This document shows positions 49,642 to 59,569 of a DNA stretch of 64,000 nt, one piece after another (within the stretch, counting starts at the first letter, position 1; each line of letters opens with the position of its first letter). The stretch is from Streptomyces sp. A2-16 (GTDB lineage Bacteria > Actinomycetota > Actinomycetes > Streptomycetales > Streptomycetaceae). Under the pieces are notes generated by a model that worked only from the letters and a program-made list of their open reading frames with translations, made no database searches and had not been told where the DNA came from. A program made the position numbers and the translations under genes. The DNA lies in NCBI RefSeq assembly GCF_018128905.1, contig NZ_CP063808.1, forward strand, positions 744,001 through 808,000. Direction: 5' to 3'.

Positions 49642-49658
49642 GTTGGACTAAATCCAAC
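49642..49658 (+). promoter_or_regulatory. Fur-family-like palindrome upstream of the CHRD gene
   Basis: GTTGGACTAAATCCAAC: eight-base arms matching at seven positions around one central base, the spacing typical of Fur/PerR-family sites. A second palindrome, GTGATGTACGTCAC, lies just before it (49625-49638). Confidence 0.45.
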
Positions 49659-49735
49659 CTGAGATCTCCTCCGAATTGCATGCACAGAAGCCGACGCAGG
49701 GGGCGTCGGCCGCAATACGGGGAGAAAACAGGATC

Positions 49736-50800
49736 ATGGGCATCAACACGACGTTCTCGGCACGCCGTAAGAGCCTCGTCGTCACCGCGGTCGCGGTGGC
49801 CGCCGCCGGCGGGATCGCCGCCGCGGTGATACCCGCCTTCGCCACCGGAGCCACCCGCGCCGACCACGCGGGTCACTCCGGGCGCGCCGGTCACTCCGGC
49901 CACGAGGGTCCCTCCGGCCACGCGGGGAGCGGGCAGGAGATCGTGAGCCGCGACGCGGCCGCTGCCGCGACGAGCGGCAAAGGCGGCACACTGCTCGCCG
50001 CGAGCCTGCGCGGGGCCAACGAGGTACCCGTCGCGGGCGGCCCCGCCGTCGGCGACAAGGACGGCGCCGCACTGGAGTTCATCAAGGTCAAGGGCGACAA
50101 GGTGTCCGTCGCCGTGAAGTGGGCCGGGGTCGCCAGGCCCACCGCCCTCCACATCCACCAGGGCGCGCGGGGCGTCAACGGCGGCATCAAGGTCGACTTC
50201 ACCGGCCTGCTGAAGAACAGCCGCAACCACACCGTCACCGGCACCGTGAAGGTCGAGGACAAGGCCCTGCTCGGACGGCTCAAGGCCGACCCGAACTCCT
50301 TCTACGCCAACCTGCACACCGCTCAGTTCCCGGGCGGAGCCGTCCGCGGCCAGCTCCACAAGGTCACCGTCGCCGCCTTCGACTTCCGCGCCGCGCTCCA
50401 CAACTTCCAGGCGTCCGTGGTCAAGGGCAAGCAGATCTACCAGTGCAAGCCGGCCGAGGGCGGCGGGTACGCCTTCGCCCAGCGGGACGTCAGCGCCGTG
50501 CTCGGCGGCCGCATCGCGCACTCCTTCGTCCGGCCCGGCTCCGGTACCCCGCAGTGGATCGCGCCCGACCGCAGCGCGGTCACCGGCACCCTCGTCTCCA
50601 AGACGCCCAACGGGGACCGGAACATCCCCGAGCTCGACCTCAGGGCCACGCAGTCCGGCCGCCACCACGGCCTGCTCGCCGGCACCGCGGAGATCCTGCG
50701 GCTGAACACCGTCGGCGGCATCGCCCCGGCAGGCTCCTGCCGGCCGGGCACGATCGTCGGCGTCCCCTACCAGGCCGACTACGTGTTCCTGCGCGGCTGA
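49736..50800 (+). CDS. Secreted CHRD-domain and DUF3455-like protein
   Basis: 354 residues from ATG 49736, with GGAGAAAA 10 bases upstream. After a signal peptide ending near AFATG comes a His/Gly-rich linker (repeated HAGHSG units, a potential metal-binding stretch). A CHRD domain follows (about 70-190: GANEVPV, ALHIHQGARGVNG, NLHTAQFPGGAVRGQL), then a C-terminal DUF3455-type domain (about 200-350: YQCKP, HSFVRPGSGTPQW). Function unknown; CHRD is chordin-like and extracellular. Confidence 0.85.
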   Translation: MGINTTFSARRKSLVVTAVAVAAAGGIAAAVIPAFATGATRADHAGHSGRAGHSGHEGPSGHAGSGQEIVSRDAAAAATSGKGGTLLAASLRGANEVPVAGGPAVGDKDGAALEFIKVKGDKVSVAVKWAGVARPTALHIHQGARGVNGGIKVDFTGLLKNSRNHTVTGTVKVEDKALLGRLKADPNSFYANLHTAQFPGGAVRGQLHKVTVAAFDFRAALHNFQASVVKGKQIYQCKPAEGGGYAFAQRDVSAVLGGRIAHSFVRPGSGTPQWIAPDRSAVTGTLVSKTPNGDRNIPELDLRATQSGRHHGLLAGTAEILRLNTVGGIAPAGSCRPGTIVGVPYQADYVFLRG

Positions 50801-50811
50801 CCGTCCCGAAA

Positions 50812-50846
50812 GCCGGCGCCCCCTACGGGTCGTAGGGGGCGCCGGC
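50812..50846 (+). terminator. Strong terminator after the CHRD gene
   Basis: GCCGGCGCCCCCTACG and CGTAGGGGGCGCCGGC form a perfect 16-bp stem around GGT, 12 bases after the stop codon. Confidence 0.88.
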
Positions 50847-51029
50847 ATGTCGTGTCATACCCCAGGTGTACACGGAGTTGGCCCCGAGGGCTGACGCATG
50901 CTCATGGCCGATTTGGTCAGATGGACACCACGGAAAACACCACTCCTCACCGATTCGGGTGAGAATGGCGGCTACGGGGTGGACGCAGGGGAGTTGACAG
51001 CCGCCGCCGACGACGGAGGTAAGGCACAC

Positions 51030-52271
51030 ATGGCACCGTACGAATCCGACGACAGCGCGACCGCCGCTGACGCCGAGGAACTGCGCGCGGCGCGCCGGCG
51101 CAAGGCCGCGCGATACGTCGTGCCCGCCACGGTGGTGGGGGTCGCGGCGGCGACCATCGGGCTCGTCCCGGCGCTCGCCGACTCCGGCGACCCCGACCTG
51201 CCGAAGATCAGCGCACAGGAACTCATCGAGAAGATCGCCGCCTCGGACGTGCAGCAGCTGTCCGGCACCGTGAAGATCACCACCGATCTCGGACTGCCGG
51301 ACCTCGGCGGTCTGGAGAGCTCCCTCGGCTCCGCCGCCGGACCCTCCGGCTCGGGCGACGGCTCGTCCGCCGACCCGTCCACCAAGCTCACCGAGCTCGC
51401 CTCCGGCACGCACACGCTGCGCGTCGCGGCCGACGGCGAGGACAAGCAGAAGATCTCGCTGCTGGAGAACGCGGCCGAGTACAGCCTCATCCACAACGGC
51501 AAGGACGTCTGGGGCTACGACAGCAAGTCCAACTCGGTCTTCCACACCACGGCCTCCGAGAGCGACGGGAAGCAGAAGGAAGAGCTCCCGGCCACGCCCA
51601 AGGACCTCGCCGAGGAAGCCCTGAAGGCCGCCGACAAGACCACGTCGGTGACCGTGGAGGGCACCGCGCAGGTCGCCGGGCGGGACGCCTACCGCCTGGT
51701 CATCAAGCCCAAGGACGACGGCTCGACGGTCGGTCAGATCACCGTGGCCGTGGACTCCGCGACCGGACTGCCGCTGAAGTTCACCCTCACCCCGGCGAGC
51801 GGCGGTGCCGCCGTGGTGGACGCGGGCTTCACCCAGGTCAGCTTCGCCAAGCCGGCCGCCTCCACCTTCGACTTCACCCCGCCGAAGGGCGCGAAGGTCG
51901 AGGAGGGGGACGCCGGCAAGGCGCCCGAGCACTCCGAGGGCCTCGGCAGGGGCTCGGCCGGCGAGTTCGGCAAGGGACCGGCCGGCGAGTTCGGCAAGGG
52001 CGGCCCCGAGGGGCTGAACGTCATCGGGGACGGCTGGGACTCCATCGCCACCTTCGACACCGGCGGCCAGGGCGTTCCGTCCGGCTCCGAGGTCGGCGGT
52101 GACGTCGGCGGCTTCCTGAACTCGCTCGGCGACAAGGTCTCCGGCAAGTTCGGCGAGGGCACCGTCTTCAAGACCCGCCTGATCAACGCCCTGATCACGG
52201 ACGACGGCAAGGTCTACGTCGGCGCGGTCACCAAGGACGCGCTGGTGAAGGCCGCCGACGCGGGGAAGTAG
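51030..52271 (+). CDS. Membrane-anchored LolA-like protein
   Basis: 413 residues from ATG 51030, with GGAGGTAAGG upstream. A cytoplasmic acidic and basic start, one membrane segment at about 27-47 (YVVPATVVGVAAATIGLVPALA), then an extracytoplasmic domain with the long beta-strand pattern of LolA/RseB-like lipoprotein-binding folds (SGTVKITTDLGLP, TLRVAADG, ITVAVDSATGLPLKFTL, FDFTPPKGAKV). A Gly/Glu-rich stretch with two GEFGKG units follows. First gene of an operon with an ABC exporter; it may hand a lipid or lipoprotein to or from it. Confidence 0.8.
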   Translation: MAPYESDDSATAADAEELRAARRRKAARYVVPATVVGVAAATIGLVPALADSGDPDLPKISAQELIEKIAASDVQQLSGTVKITTDLGLPDLGGLESSLGSAAGPSGSGDGSSADPSTKLTELASGTHTLRVAADGEDKQKISLLENAAEYSLIHNGKDVWGYDSKSNSVFHTTASESDGKQKEELPATPKDLAEEALKAADKTTSVTVEGTAQVAGRDAYRLVIKPKDDGSTVGQITVAVDSATGLPLKFTLTPASGGAAVVDAGFTQVSFAKPAASTFDFTPPKGAKVEEGDAGKAPEHSEGLGRGSAGEFGKGPAGEFGKGGPEGLNVIGDGWDSIATFDTGGQGVPSGSEVGGDVGGFLNSLGDKVSGKFGEGTVFKTRLINALITDDGKVYVGAVTKDALVKAADAGK

Positions 52272-52312
52272 GGCCCGCCGGGGCGCACCTGCTCGACGAA
52301 TCGAGGGAGCCG

Positions 52313-53311
52313 ATGGACCAGCCGTCCGCCACGGAGCCGGACCCGGAGGGGTCGGACGAGAGCGCTTCGGCGGGCGCGGGTGACAGCGTCATCCACACCC
52401 ACGCCCTCACCAAGCGCTACCGCGGCGGACAGCTCGCCGTGGACGGTCTCGACCTGACCGTCCCGGCGGGCAGCGTCTTCGGCTTCCTCGGCCCCAACGG
52501 CTCCGGCAAGACCACCACCATCCGCATGCTGATGGGCCTCATCGAACCGACCTCCGGCTCGGCACGCGTCCTGGGCCGCCCCATGCCGCGCGCCTCCCGG
52601 GCCGTACTCCCGCACGTCGGCGCGCTCATCGAGGGCCCGGCCCTCTACGGCTTCCTCTCCGGCCGCGACAACCTCGTCCGCTACGACGCCGCCGACCCGA
52701 CCGCCGACCCCCGCACCCGGCGTGCCCGCGTGGCGTCGGCCCTGGACCGGGTGGGCCTGGCGGCCGCCGCGGGCAAGAAGGCGAAGGCGTACTCGCTGGG
52801 CATGAAACAGCGCCTCGGCCTGGCCGCCGCCCTCCTCCAGCCCCGCAGACTCCTGGTCCTCGACGAACCGACCAACGGCCTCGACCCCCAGGGCATGCGC
52901 GAGATCCGCTCTCTGGTCAGAGAGCTGGCCTCGGACGGCACGACCGTCTTCCTCTCCTCCCACCTCCTCGACGAGATCGAACAGGTCTGCACCCACGCGG
53001 CGGTGATGGCCCGAGGGCGCCTGATCACACAGGGGCCGGTGGAGGAGCTGGCGGCGGGGGCGAAGGGACGCCTGGTGGTGACGACCCCGGACCCGACGGA
53101 CGCGGCACGGGTGCTGAAGGAACAGGGCGTCGGCGATGTGGTCCTCGCCGAGGACCGGGTCACCTCCGACCCGCCGGACGGCGACCTGGCCGACATCAAC
53201 GCCGCCTTGGTCGCGGCGGGGGTGCGGGTCCGGGGCTTCGGCATCGAACGAGCCTCCCTGGAGGACGCTTTCGTGGCGCTGACCGGGGAGGGCTTCGATG
53301 TCGCAGGCTGA
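52313..53311 (+). CDS. ABC exporter ATP-binding protein
   Basis: 332 residues. Walker A GPNGSGKTT at 60-68, signature LGMKQRLGLAAALLQPR, Walker B LLVLDEPTNGLDP. DrrA/CcmA-type C-terminal extension ends in ERASLEDAFVALTGEG. Overlaps the permease start by 14 bases. The substrate is unknown; the preceding LolA-like gene suggests a lipid or surface component. Confidence 0.93.
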   Translation: MDQPSATEPDPEGSDESASAGAGDSVIHTHALTKRYRGGQLAVDGLDLTVPAGSVFGFLGPNGSGKTTTIRMLMGLIEPTSGSARVLGRPMPRASRAVLPHVGALIEGPALYGFLSGRDNLVRYDAADPTADPRTRRARVASALDRVGLAAAAGKKAKAYSLGMKQRLGLAAALLQPRRLLVLDEPTNGLDPQGMREIRSLVRELASDGTTVFLSSHLLDEIEQVCTHAAVMARGRLITQGPVEELAAGAKGRLVVTTPDPTDAARVLKEQGVGDVVLAEDRVTSDPPDGDLADINAALVAAGVRVRGFGIERASLEDAFVALTGEGFDVAG

Positions 53312-54203
53312 CCTCAAGGGGCGCGGGGAACTGCGCGAGCGGCCCCCACGGACCGTGAGCCGCCGTACCACCTTCTACGGCACCCTCTTCCGCAACGAAC
53401 TGCACACCACGTTCCGCCGCTGGCGCACCCTCGCCCTGCTGGCCGTACTCGCGGCAGTCCCGATCCTCGTGGGCATCGCGGTGAAGATCGAGACCGGTGA
53501 CGGCGGCTCAGCGGGCGACGGCGGCGGGGGAGGCCCCGCGTTCATCTCGCAGATCACCAACAACGGCCTGTTCCTGGTGTTCACCGCCCTCGCCGCGACG
53601 CTCCCCTTTTTCCTCCCGATGTCCGTCGGCGTCATCGCGGGCGACGCGATCGCGGGCGAGGCCAACGCCGGCACCCTGCGCTATCTGCTGGTCGCCCCGG
53701 CGGGCCGCACCCGTCTGCTCCTCACCAAGTACGCGACGGTGATGACGTTCTGCCTGCTCGCCACCCTCGTGGTCGCCCTGTCGGCACTGACGGTCGGCGC
53801 GATCCTGTTCCCGCTGGGCGACCTGACGACGATCTCCGGCACCCGGATCACCTTCGCGGAGGGTCTGGGAAGAGCCCTGCTCATCGCCCTGGTGGTGGCC
53901 GCGTCACTGACCGGCGTGGCGGCCCTGGGCCTGTTCGTCTCGACGCTCACGAACAGCGGCATCGCGGCGATGGCCACGACGGTCGGCCTGCTGATCACGG
54001 TCCAGATCCTCGACCAGATCCCCCAACTGCACGCCCTCCAGCCCTACTTCTTCTCCCATTACTGGCTGTCCTTCGCCGACCTCATGCGTGAGCCGGTCTA
54101 CTGGGACGACCTGGTGAAGAACCTCGGCCTCCAGGCGCTCTACGCGGCGGTGTTCGGTTCGGCCGCGTGGGCGAGGTTCACGGCGAAGGACATCACGGCG
54201 TGA
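53298..54203 (+). CDS. ABC exporter permease (ABC-2 type)
   Basis: 301 residues, six membrane spans (first at about 40-60), with the ABC-2 family pattern DAIAGEANAGTLRYLLVAPAGRTRLLLTKY. Residues 7-17 (KGRGELRERPP) are encoded by a copy of a dispersed intergenic repeat, so the N-terminus may have been extended by it; an alternative start further in could be the ancestral one. The 3' end overlaps the convergent flavodoxin-like gene by 11 bases. Confidence 0.88.
   Translation: MSQADLKGRGELRERPPRTVSRRTTFYGTLFRNELHTTFRRWRTLALLAVLAAVPILVGIAVKIETGDGGSAGDGGGGGPAFISQITNNGLFLVFTALAATLPFFLPMSVGVIAGDAIAGEANAGTLRYLLVAPAGRTRLLLTKYATVMTFCLLATLVVALSALTVGAILFPLGDLTTISGTRITFAEGLGRALLIALVVAASLTGVAALGLFVSTLTNSGIAAMATTVGLLITVQILDQIPQLHALQPYFFSHYWLSFADLMREPVYWDDLVKNLGLQALYAAVFGSAAWARFTAKDITA
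53315..53351. repeat. Dispersed Streptomyces repeat, copy B (inside a CDS)
   Basis: The core at 53318-53338 is identical over 21 bases to 2841-2861. Unlike copy A it lies in the first codons of the ABC permease gene, overlapping the end region of the ATPase gene's downstream boundary. Confidence 0.65.
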
Positions 54204-54783
54204 CCTGCTCGTAGGGGAATCGCGCGAGCGGGGGCTCCTGGTCGAAGAAGGTCTTCGCCCGGGCGAGCGCGTCGGTGTCCCGCAGGACGTCACCGGGCTT
54301 GCTGCCGTTGCCGAGGAGCACCCCGCCGAAGCGCATCCCCAGGTAGGCGGCCGAGTTGTTGAGGGTGCCGACCAGCGGGTCGGCGACCTCGAACTCCTCG
54401 TGCGCCAGCGCGGTCACACCCCAGAGCGTGCGCCCCGCCATGGTCGCCTTGAACTCGACACCCGGCGTGCGCAGCCAGCCCGACCAGTAGTCGAGGTAGC
54501 GCTTGACGTGCGCGGAGACGGAGTACCAGTACAGCGGGGAGGCGATCACGATGTCCGTCGCCGCGAGCGTGGCGTCGAAGAGCAGCGCCGTGTGGCCGAT
54601 CGTCGGACGCACGTGGTCGGTGTCGTGCCGGAGATCCTCGAAGTCGGGCAGCGGATGCTCCGCGAGGTCGATCCATTGCTGCTCGACGTCCGGGGGCAGT
54701 TGCTCGGCGGCCCGGCGGGCCAGCAGTTCGGTGTTGCCGTCGCTGCGGCTGCTGCCGAGCACGAACAGGAAACGGCGCGTCAT
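54193..54783 (-). CDS. Flavodoxin-like NAD(P)H-dependent oxidoreductase
   Basis: 196 residues from ATG 54783 with GGGAGA 8 bases upstream. Flavodoxin fold: LFVLGSSRSDGNTE phosphate loop at 6-19, IVIASPLYWYSVSAHVKRYLDYW, and the FMN-side GMRFGGVLLG. Probably an FMN-dependent quinone or azo reductase in the cytoplasm. Its promoter has an exact TATAAT flanked by direct repeats, suggesting tight, inducible control. Confidence 0.85.
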   Translation of the reverse strand: MTRRFLFVLGSSRSDGNTELLARRAAEQLPPDVEQQWIDLAEHPLPDFEDLRHDTDHVRPTIGHTALLFDATLAATDIVIASPLYWYSVSAHVKRYLDYWSGWLRTPGVEFKATMAGRTLWGVTALAHEEFEVADPLVGTLNNSAAYLGMRFGGVLLGNGSKPGDVLRDTDALARAKTFFDQEPPLARFPYEQVTP

Positions 54784-54806
54784 GGAGATCTCCCGGCTGA
54801 TCGGCG

Positions 54807-54848
54807 TACGTAAGTACTCGCACATGCATTATATGCATACGCAAGTAC
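54807..54848 (-). promoter_or_regulatory. Promoter with TATAAT and flanking direct repeats
   Basis: On the minus strand TGGACC, a 16-base spacer and TATAAT (plus-strand 54828-54833) form a strong promoter. TACGTAAGTAC (54807-54817) and TACGCAAGTAC (54838-54848) flank the -10 at a 31-bp interval, about three helical turns; the core also carries ATGCAT palindromes. A repressor of the HxlR/MarR kind would fit. None is adjacent. Confidence 0.65.
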
Positions 54849-54875
54849 AGGTCCAGGGGTGCGCCGGTGCGCCCC

Positions 54876-56300
54876 TCAGAGAGACACCTGCGCCGCCCGC
54901 GCCACCTCCAGCAGCAACCCCTCGCCGCCGTGCCGGGCCACGAGCTGGAGTCCGACCGGGCAGCCGTCCGGGCCGAGACCGGCCGGGAGACTGAGCGCCG
55001 GGTGCCCGCTGAGGTTGAACGCCCAGGTGAGAGCGGTGGAGTAGCGGTCACCTGGCCCCTCGTGGCCGTGCGGCGGGTGGGGGGTCGTCGGCGTCAGCAG
55101 CAGATCGGTACCGGCGAAGACCTCGTCGAGGAGACGGTCGTTGGCGGCCCGGATCCGGTCGGCGTCCCCCAGGTCCGAACCGGGGGTGCGCAGGGCGAGC
55201 CAGGCGGGGGCGGGGTCGTGCAGACGCGGCGGTGTGCGGGACGGTCGGACCGGCCGTACGACACCGGCACCGACCAGCCGCCCGACCGCCGCGCGGACGA
55301 TCCCGACGATCTCGGGGTCGGGTTCGGCGAAGCCGAGATCGGGGGACCAGAGGGCGGTGACGGGGCGGGGGGAGGGAGGCGCGGTGCGCTCTCGGTGCCG
55401 GTCCGGGCCGCTGTCTCCGCGCCGGTCCTGGTCCCGGTCCTGGTCCTGGTCTCGGTCATGGTCCCCGTCCCCGTCGCCGGAGACCGCGTGCCAGTAGGCG
55501 AGCGCGTCGCGGGCGTGGCGGACGAGGATGCCGGGGGCTGTGAGGCTGAGGCGGGGGATGCCTGGGATGCCTGGGGTGCCTGGGATGCCGGTCCCGGCGT
55601 GGATGCTTGGAGAGCCGGAGCCGGAGCCGGAGCCGGAGCTGGGGCTGTCGGTGCCATCGGGGGTGCTGGAGCCGGAGCTGCCGCGGTCGGCTCGGTTGCC
55701 GATGCGCTCGGGGCTCCCGCCCCTGACCTCGCCCCTGCCTCGGCCCTCGTCCCCACCCCCGGTGTTCGTCGTCTTCAGCCCGATCACCCCGCACCACGCC
55801 GCCGGGATCCGTACCGAACCCGCCCCGTCGCTGCCCGTCGCCATCGGGACGAGTCCCGCGGCGACCGCGGCCGCGGAGCCCGCCGAGGAACCGCCCGGGG
55901 TGCGGTCGGCGCGCCAGGGGTTGACGGTACGACCGTGCGCGCCGAGTCCCCAGGTCTGCCAGGGAGTCCCGGGACCGGGCACGGAGGTCGCGCCGACGGG
56001 TACGCACCCGGCCGCGAGCAGTCGTGCCGCACCGCGCAGCCCGTGTCGTCCCTTCACCCCGATCGGCACCCCGGCCAGCGCCGGCCGCTCACCCGCCCCG
56101 ACGCGCAGATCGATCTCGCGCGCCCGCCGCAGCCCCTCCTCCTCCCACACCTCGACGAACGCGCACAGCTGCGGATCCACGCGCCGGATCCGCTCCAGGG
56201 CCGCGGCGACGACATCGACGGCCCGCAGCGAGCGGGAACGCACCGCGGACGCGATGTCCACGGCGGAGAGGGAGGCGAGGTCGAGGTCCTCGGCGGTCAC
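54876..56300 (-). CDS. Amidase with low-complexity insertions
   Basis: 474 residues from GTG 56300, overlapping the upstream gene by 4 bases. Amidase-signature family: K83 (GVPIGVKG), the Ser pair S138/S139 ([12 protein letters not shown]) and nucleophile S162 ([12 protein letters not shown]). The usual core block after GLK is enlarged by about 100 residues containing three simple repeats: (SG)n near 55613-55640, GIPGxP units at 55555-55590, and a DRDQ tract at 55424-55479. The repeats are in frame. Activity is likely retained because the triad is intact. Confidence 0.85.
   Translation of the reverse strand: MTAEDLDLASLSAVDIASAVRSRSLRAVDVVAAALERIRRVDPQLCAFVEVWEEEGLRRAREIDLRVGAGERPALAGVPIGVKGRHGLRGAARLLAAGCVPVGATSVPGPGTPWQTWGLGAHGRTVNPWRADRTPGGSSAGSAAAVAAGLVPMATGSDGAGSVRIPAAWCGVIGLKTTNTGGGDEGRGRGEVRGGSPERIGNRADRGSSGSSTPDGTDSPSSGSGSGSGSPSIHAGTGIPGTPGIPGIPRLSLTAPGILVRHARDALAYWHAVSGDGDGDHDRDQDQDRDQDRRGDSGPDRHRERTAPPSPRPVTALWSPDLGFAEPDPEIVGIVRAAVGRLVGAGVVRPVRPSRTPPRLHDPAPAWLALRTPGSDLGDADRIRAANDRLLDEVFAGTDLLLTPTTPHPPHGHEGPGDRYSTALTWAFNLSGHPALSLPAGLGPDGCPVGLQLVARHGGEGLLLEVARAAQVSL
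55424..55640. repeat. Three microsatellite tracts inside the amidase gene
   Basis: A 6-bp GGTCCT/GGTCCC tract (55424-55479), four 9-bp GGGATGCCT-type units (55555-55590) and a 6-bp AGCCGG tract (55613-55640). All unit lengths are multiples of three, so copy changes would keep the frame. Confidence 0.85.
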
Positions 56301-56794
56301 GGGGCCGTGGGCCGGGTGAGCCGGACCAGTGCGTCGGTTCCGCGAGGCGGGGTTCCGTTCAGGTCGCCGAGACGCCACGCGGGGACCCAGGGCACGCGGT
56401 ACACGTCGACAGTGGACTCGATCTCCTTGACCTGCCGGGCGAGCGGGCGCGGGAGCCGGCCCGGGGCGTCCGCGACGAGGACGACGGCGTCGAGGTCGAG
56501 TCCCGGCGGGTGCTCGCCGCGCCGGAAGAGCTCCACTGCGCGGCGGACAGCGAGCAGGCCCGCGGCGTGCGTACGGGCGACCAGCAGGACGGAGGACGGG
56601 GCGCCCGGGCCGGGCCAGTCGCGTCCGCTGTCGTGACCGCCGTAGACGGCGGCCAGGGTGGAGACACCGGCACCGCCGTGCGTGCCGACCCATGCGAACC
56701 GCCTCCCGGCCGGGGCCACCGGCCCGCGGATCCAGATCTCCGGCCCCTGCTGCACGCTCTCCGCCTCTCGTCGCACGTCAGTGCGCATGCCCAT
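56297..56794 (-). CDS. P-loop-like protein of unknown function
   Basis: 165 residues from ATG 56794. [19 protein letters not shown] at about 36-54 looks like a deviant Walker A (GGxGxST) of the type found in ParA/MinD-like or chaperone-like ATPases, followed by a Rossmann-like strand [18 protein letters not shown] with the acidic Walker B position. It resembles a small Streptomyces family often annotated as DUF6668, but I cannot confirm that. Divergent from the proline-rich TPR gene and coupled to the amidase. Confidence 0.65.
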   Translation of the reverse strand: MGMRTDVRREAESVQQGPEIWIRGPVAPAGRRFAWVGTHGGAGVSTLAAVYGGHDSGRDWPGPGAPSSVLLVARTHAAGLLAVRRAVELFRRGEHPPGLDLDAVVLVADAPGRLPRPLARQVKEIESTVDVYRVPWVPAWRLGDLNGTPPRGTDALVRLTRPTAP

Positions 56795-56917
56795 GCACCG
56801 ACTCTGTCATCCCATCCGGCCGCCCTCGCCTGGAACAGGCCTGTGACATCACGGTGACGTGAGAACCGGGGGCGGGCGGAGAGACTCGACAGTACGTGCA
56901 CGACCGTGAGGGATGAG

Positions 56918-58462
56918 ATGTCTCGACTCAGCCGCGACAAGAAGCGGGACCACCAGCGGGGGGCCACCCCGATCGACGTCCGCGTCCCCCTGACGGGTGA
57001 GTCCGCGACCGTGGCCGGAACACCGGTCACCGCGCCGCCCGGCGAGGAACTCCAGCAGACCGTCCTGACCCACCTCCACCGCCTCGCTCTCAGCAGCGGG
57101 CACCCCGTCCACGCCACGATCCACGATGCCCGCATCGGCTATGTGGTCCCCCTGGAAGTCGCGACGGACGGCGCCAGCCGCTTCACGGCGGAGCCGGTAC
57201 GGATGGCCGCGCCGGAGGAGGCGGACGGGGCCGACGCCGCGTGGGACGACCGGCCGCTGCCGTCCGCCGCGGGCGAGGAACCCGCCGAGCAGCCCGCCGA
57301 GCAGCCCTGGCCGCCCGCGGGCCTCGCCCCGCACGACCGGCCCACCGACATCCTCCGGCCACTCGAAGAGCCCACGCCGGACCCGGCCCCGACCTTCCGG
57401 CTGCGGAACCTGCCCGAGCCGCAGCCCACGGACGCCGAACCGCCCGAGACGCGGGTCCGACGACAGCTGCCGCCCTCTCGGCCCACCGACCCGGCTCCGG
57501 CTCCGGCCCCCGGGACGGTCGTACCCCCGACAGGCGAGTTCGGCCCGCCGCCCGTGATGGATGCGGGCTCGACCCCCACCCCGCCCCCGCTGTCACCGAC
57601 CGACCCTGCCTACACCCCCGGCCCCCTGCCCCAGCCCACCCCTGCCCCACCCGCACCGAGCCTCGACGCACCACCGCCGGTTGCGACGCCGGCGCCCGCC
57701 TCGCCACGCCCCGAGACCGTGGAGGGTCCCGACGCGCCTCCCGTGGACGCCGGGCCGGCCTCCCAGCCGCCCTCTGCGCCCGCCCCGACTCCCACCCCCG
57801 AGCCCGTTCCCTTCCCGCCCGCCGGTTTCGCGGCCGTTCCTCAGCCGCTTCCCACCGCCTCGCCCACCCCCCGTCCCGCACCCGCACCCCTCATCGATCC
57901 GGTCCTACTGGACGATCCCGGTCCGAAGCCGGCCCCCGTGCGGGGGTTCGACGCCGTGGCCGAAGCCGTCATGGGAGAGGGGCTGGTGGTCGACGACGCC
58001 ACGGGGCTCGCGGAGCCCGTCGGGCGGATCAGCGAGGCCGTGCGGGAGGGGCGTACGGACCTGGCCGCCGAGTTGGCGGAGCGGGTGGTCGGCGAGGCGT
58101 CCGAGACCCTGGGCGCCGAGCACCCCGACGTGCTGCGGGTGCGAGAACTCGCCGCCTACATCGCCTACTTGGGCGGCGAGCCGGTGCGGGCCGCGGAGAT
58201 CTCCCTCGATCTGGCCGATGTCCACCACCGTGCCGGGGACGCCGAGGCGGCCTACGGCAACGTGCAGAGCGCCGCCACCGCGTGGAAGGCCGTGCGGGAT
58301 CCGCTGCGGGGCCTTGCCCTCGGGCGCGAACTGCTCACGCTGTGGACGGAGTTGGCCGCCGGACAGGGCCCGGCGGCCGACGAGCAGGACCGTCTGGAGT
58401 CGGCCCGCTCCCGCATGCTCCGCCTCGCGGAACGCGCCCGGAGCGCCGACGCCGACCAGTAG
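56918..58462 (+). CDS. Proline-rich TPR-containing protein
   Basis: 514 residues from ATG 56918 with GAGG 6 bases upstream. N-terminal globular part (about 1-90) with TVLTHLHRLALSSGHPVHATIHD; a long Pro/Ala/Thr-rich disordered segment (about 125-340); and a C-terminal helical TPR-like part (about 365-510: AEELAERVVGEASETLGAEHPDVLRVRELAAYIAYLGGE in pieces). It resembles scaffold proteins next to secretion or kinase genes in Streptomyces. Role unknown. Confidence 0.75.
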   Translation: MSRLSRDKKRDHQRGATPIDVRVPLTGESATVAGTPVTAPPGEELQQTVLTHLHRLALSSGHPVHATIHDARIGYVVPLEVATDGASRFTAEPVRMAAPEEADGADAAWDDRPLPSAAGEEPAEQPAEQPWPPAGLAPHDRPTDILRPLEEPTPDPAPTFRLRNLPEPQPTDAEPPETRVRRQLPPSRPTDPAPAPAPGTVVPPTGEFGPPPVMDAGSTPTPPPLSPTDPAYTPGPLPQPTPAPPAPSLDAPPPVATPAPASPRPETVEGPDAPPVDAGPASQPPSAPAPTPTPEPVPFPPAGFAAVPQPLPTASPTPRPAPAPLIDPVLLDDPGPKPAPVRGFDAVAEAVMGEGLVVDDATGLAEPVGRISEAVREGRTDLAAELAERVVGEASETLGAEHPDVLRVRELAAYIAYLGGEPVRAAEISLDLADVHHRAGDAEAAYGNVQSAATAWKAVRDPLRGLALGRELLTLWTELAAGQGPAADEQDRLESARSRMLRLAERARSADADQ

Positions 58463-58477
58463 CCCGGAGAGGTTCCG

Positions 58478-59569
<1,092 letters not shown>

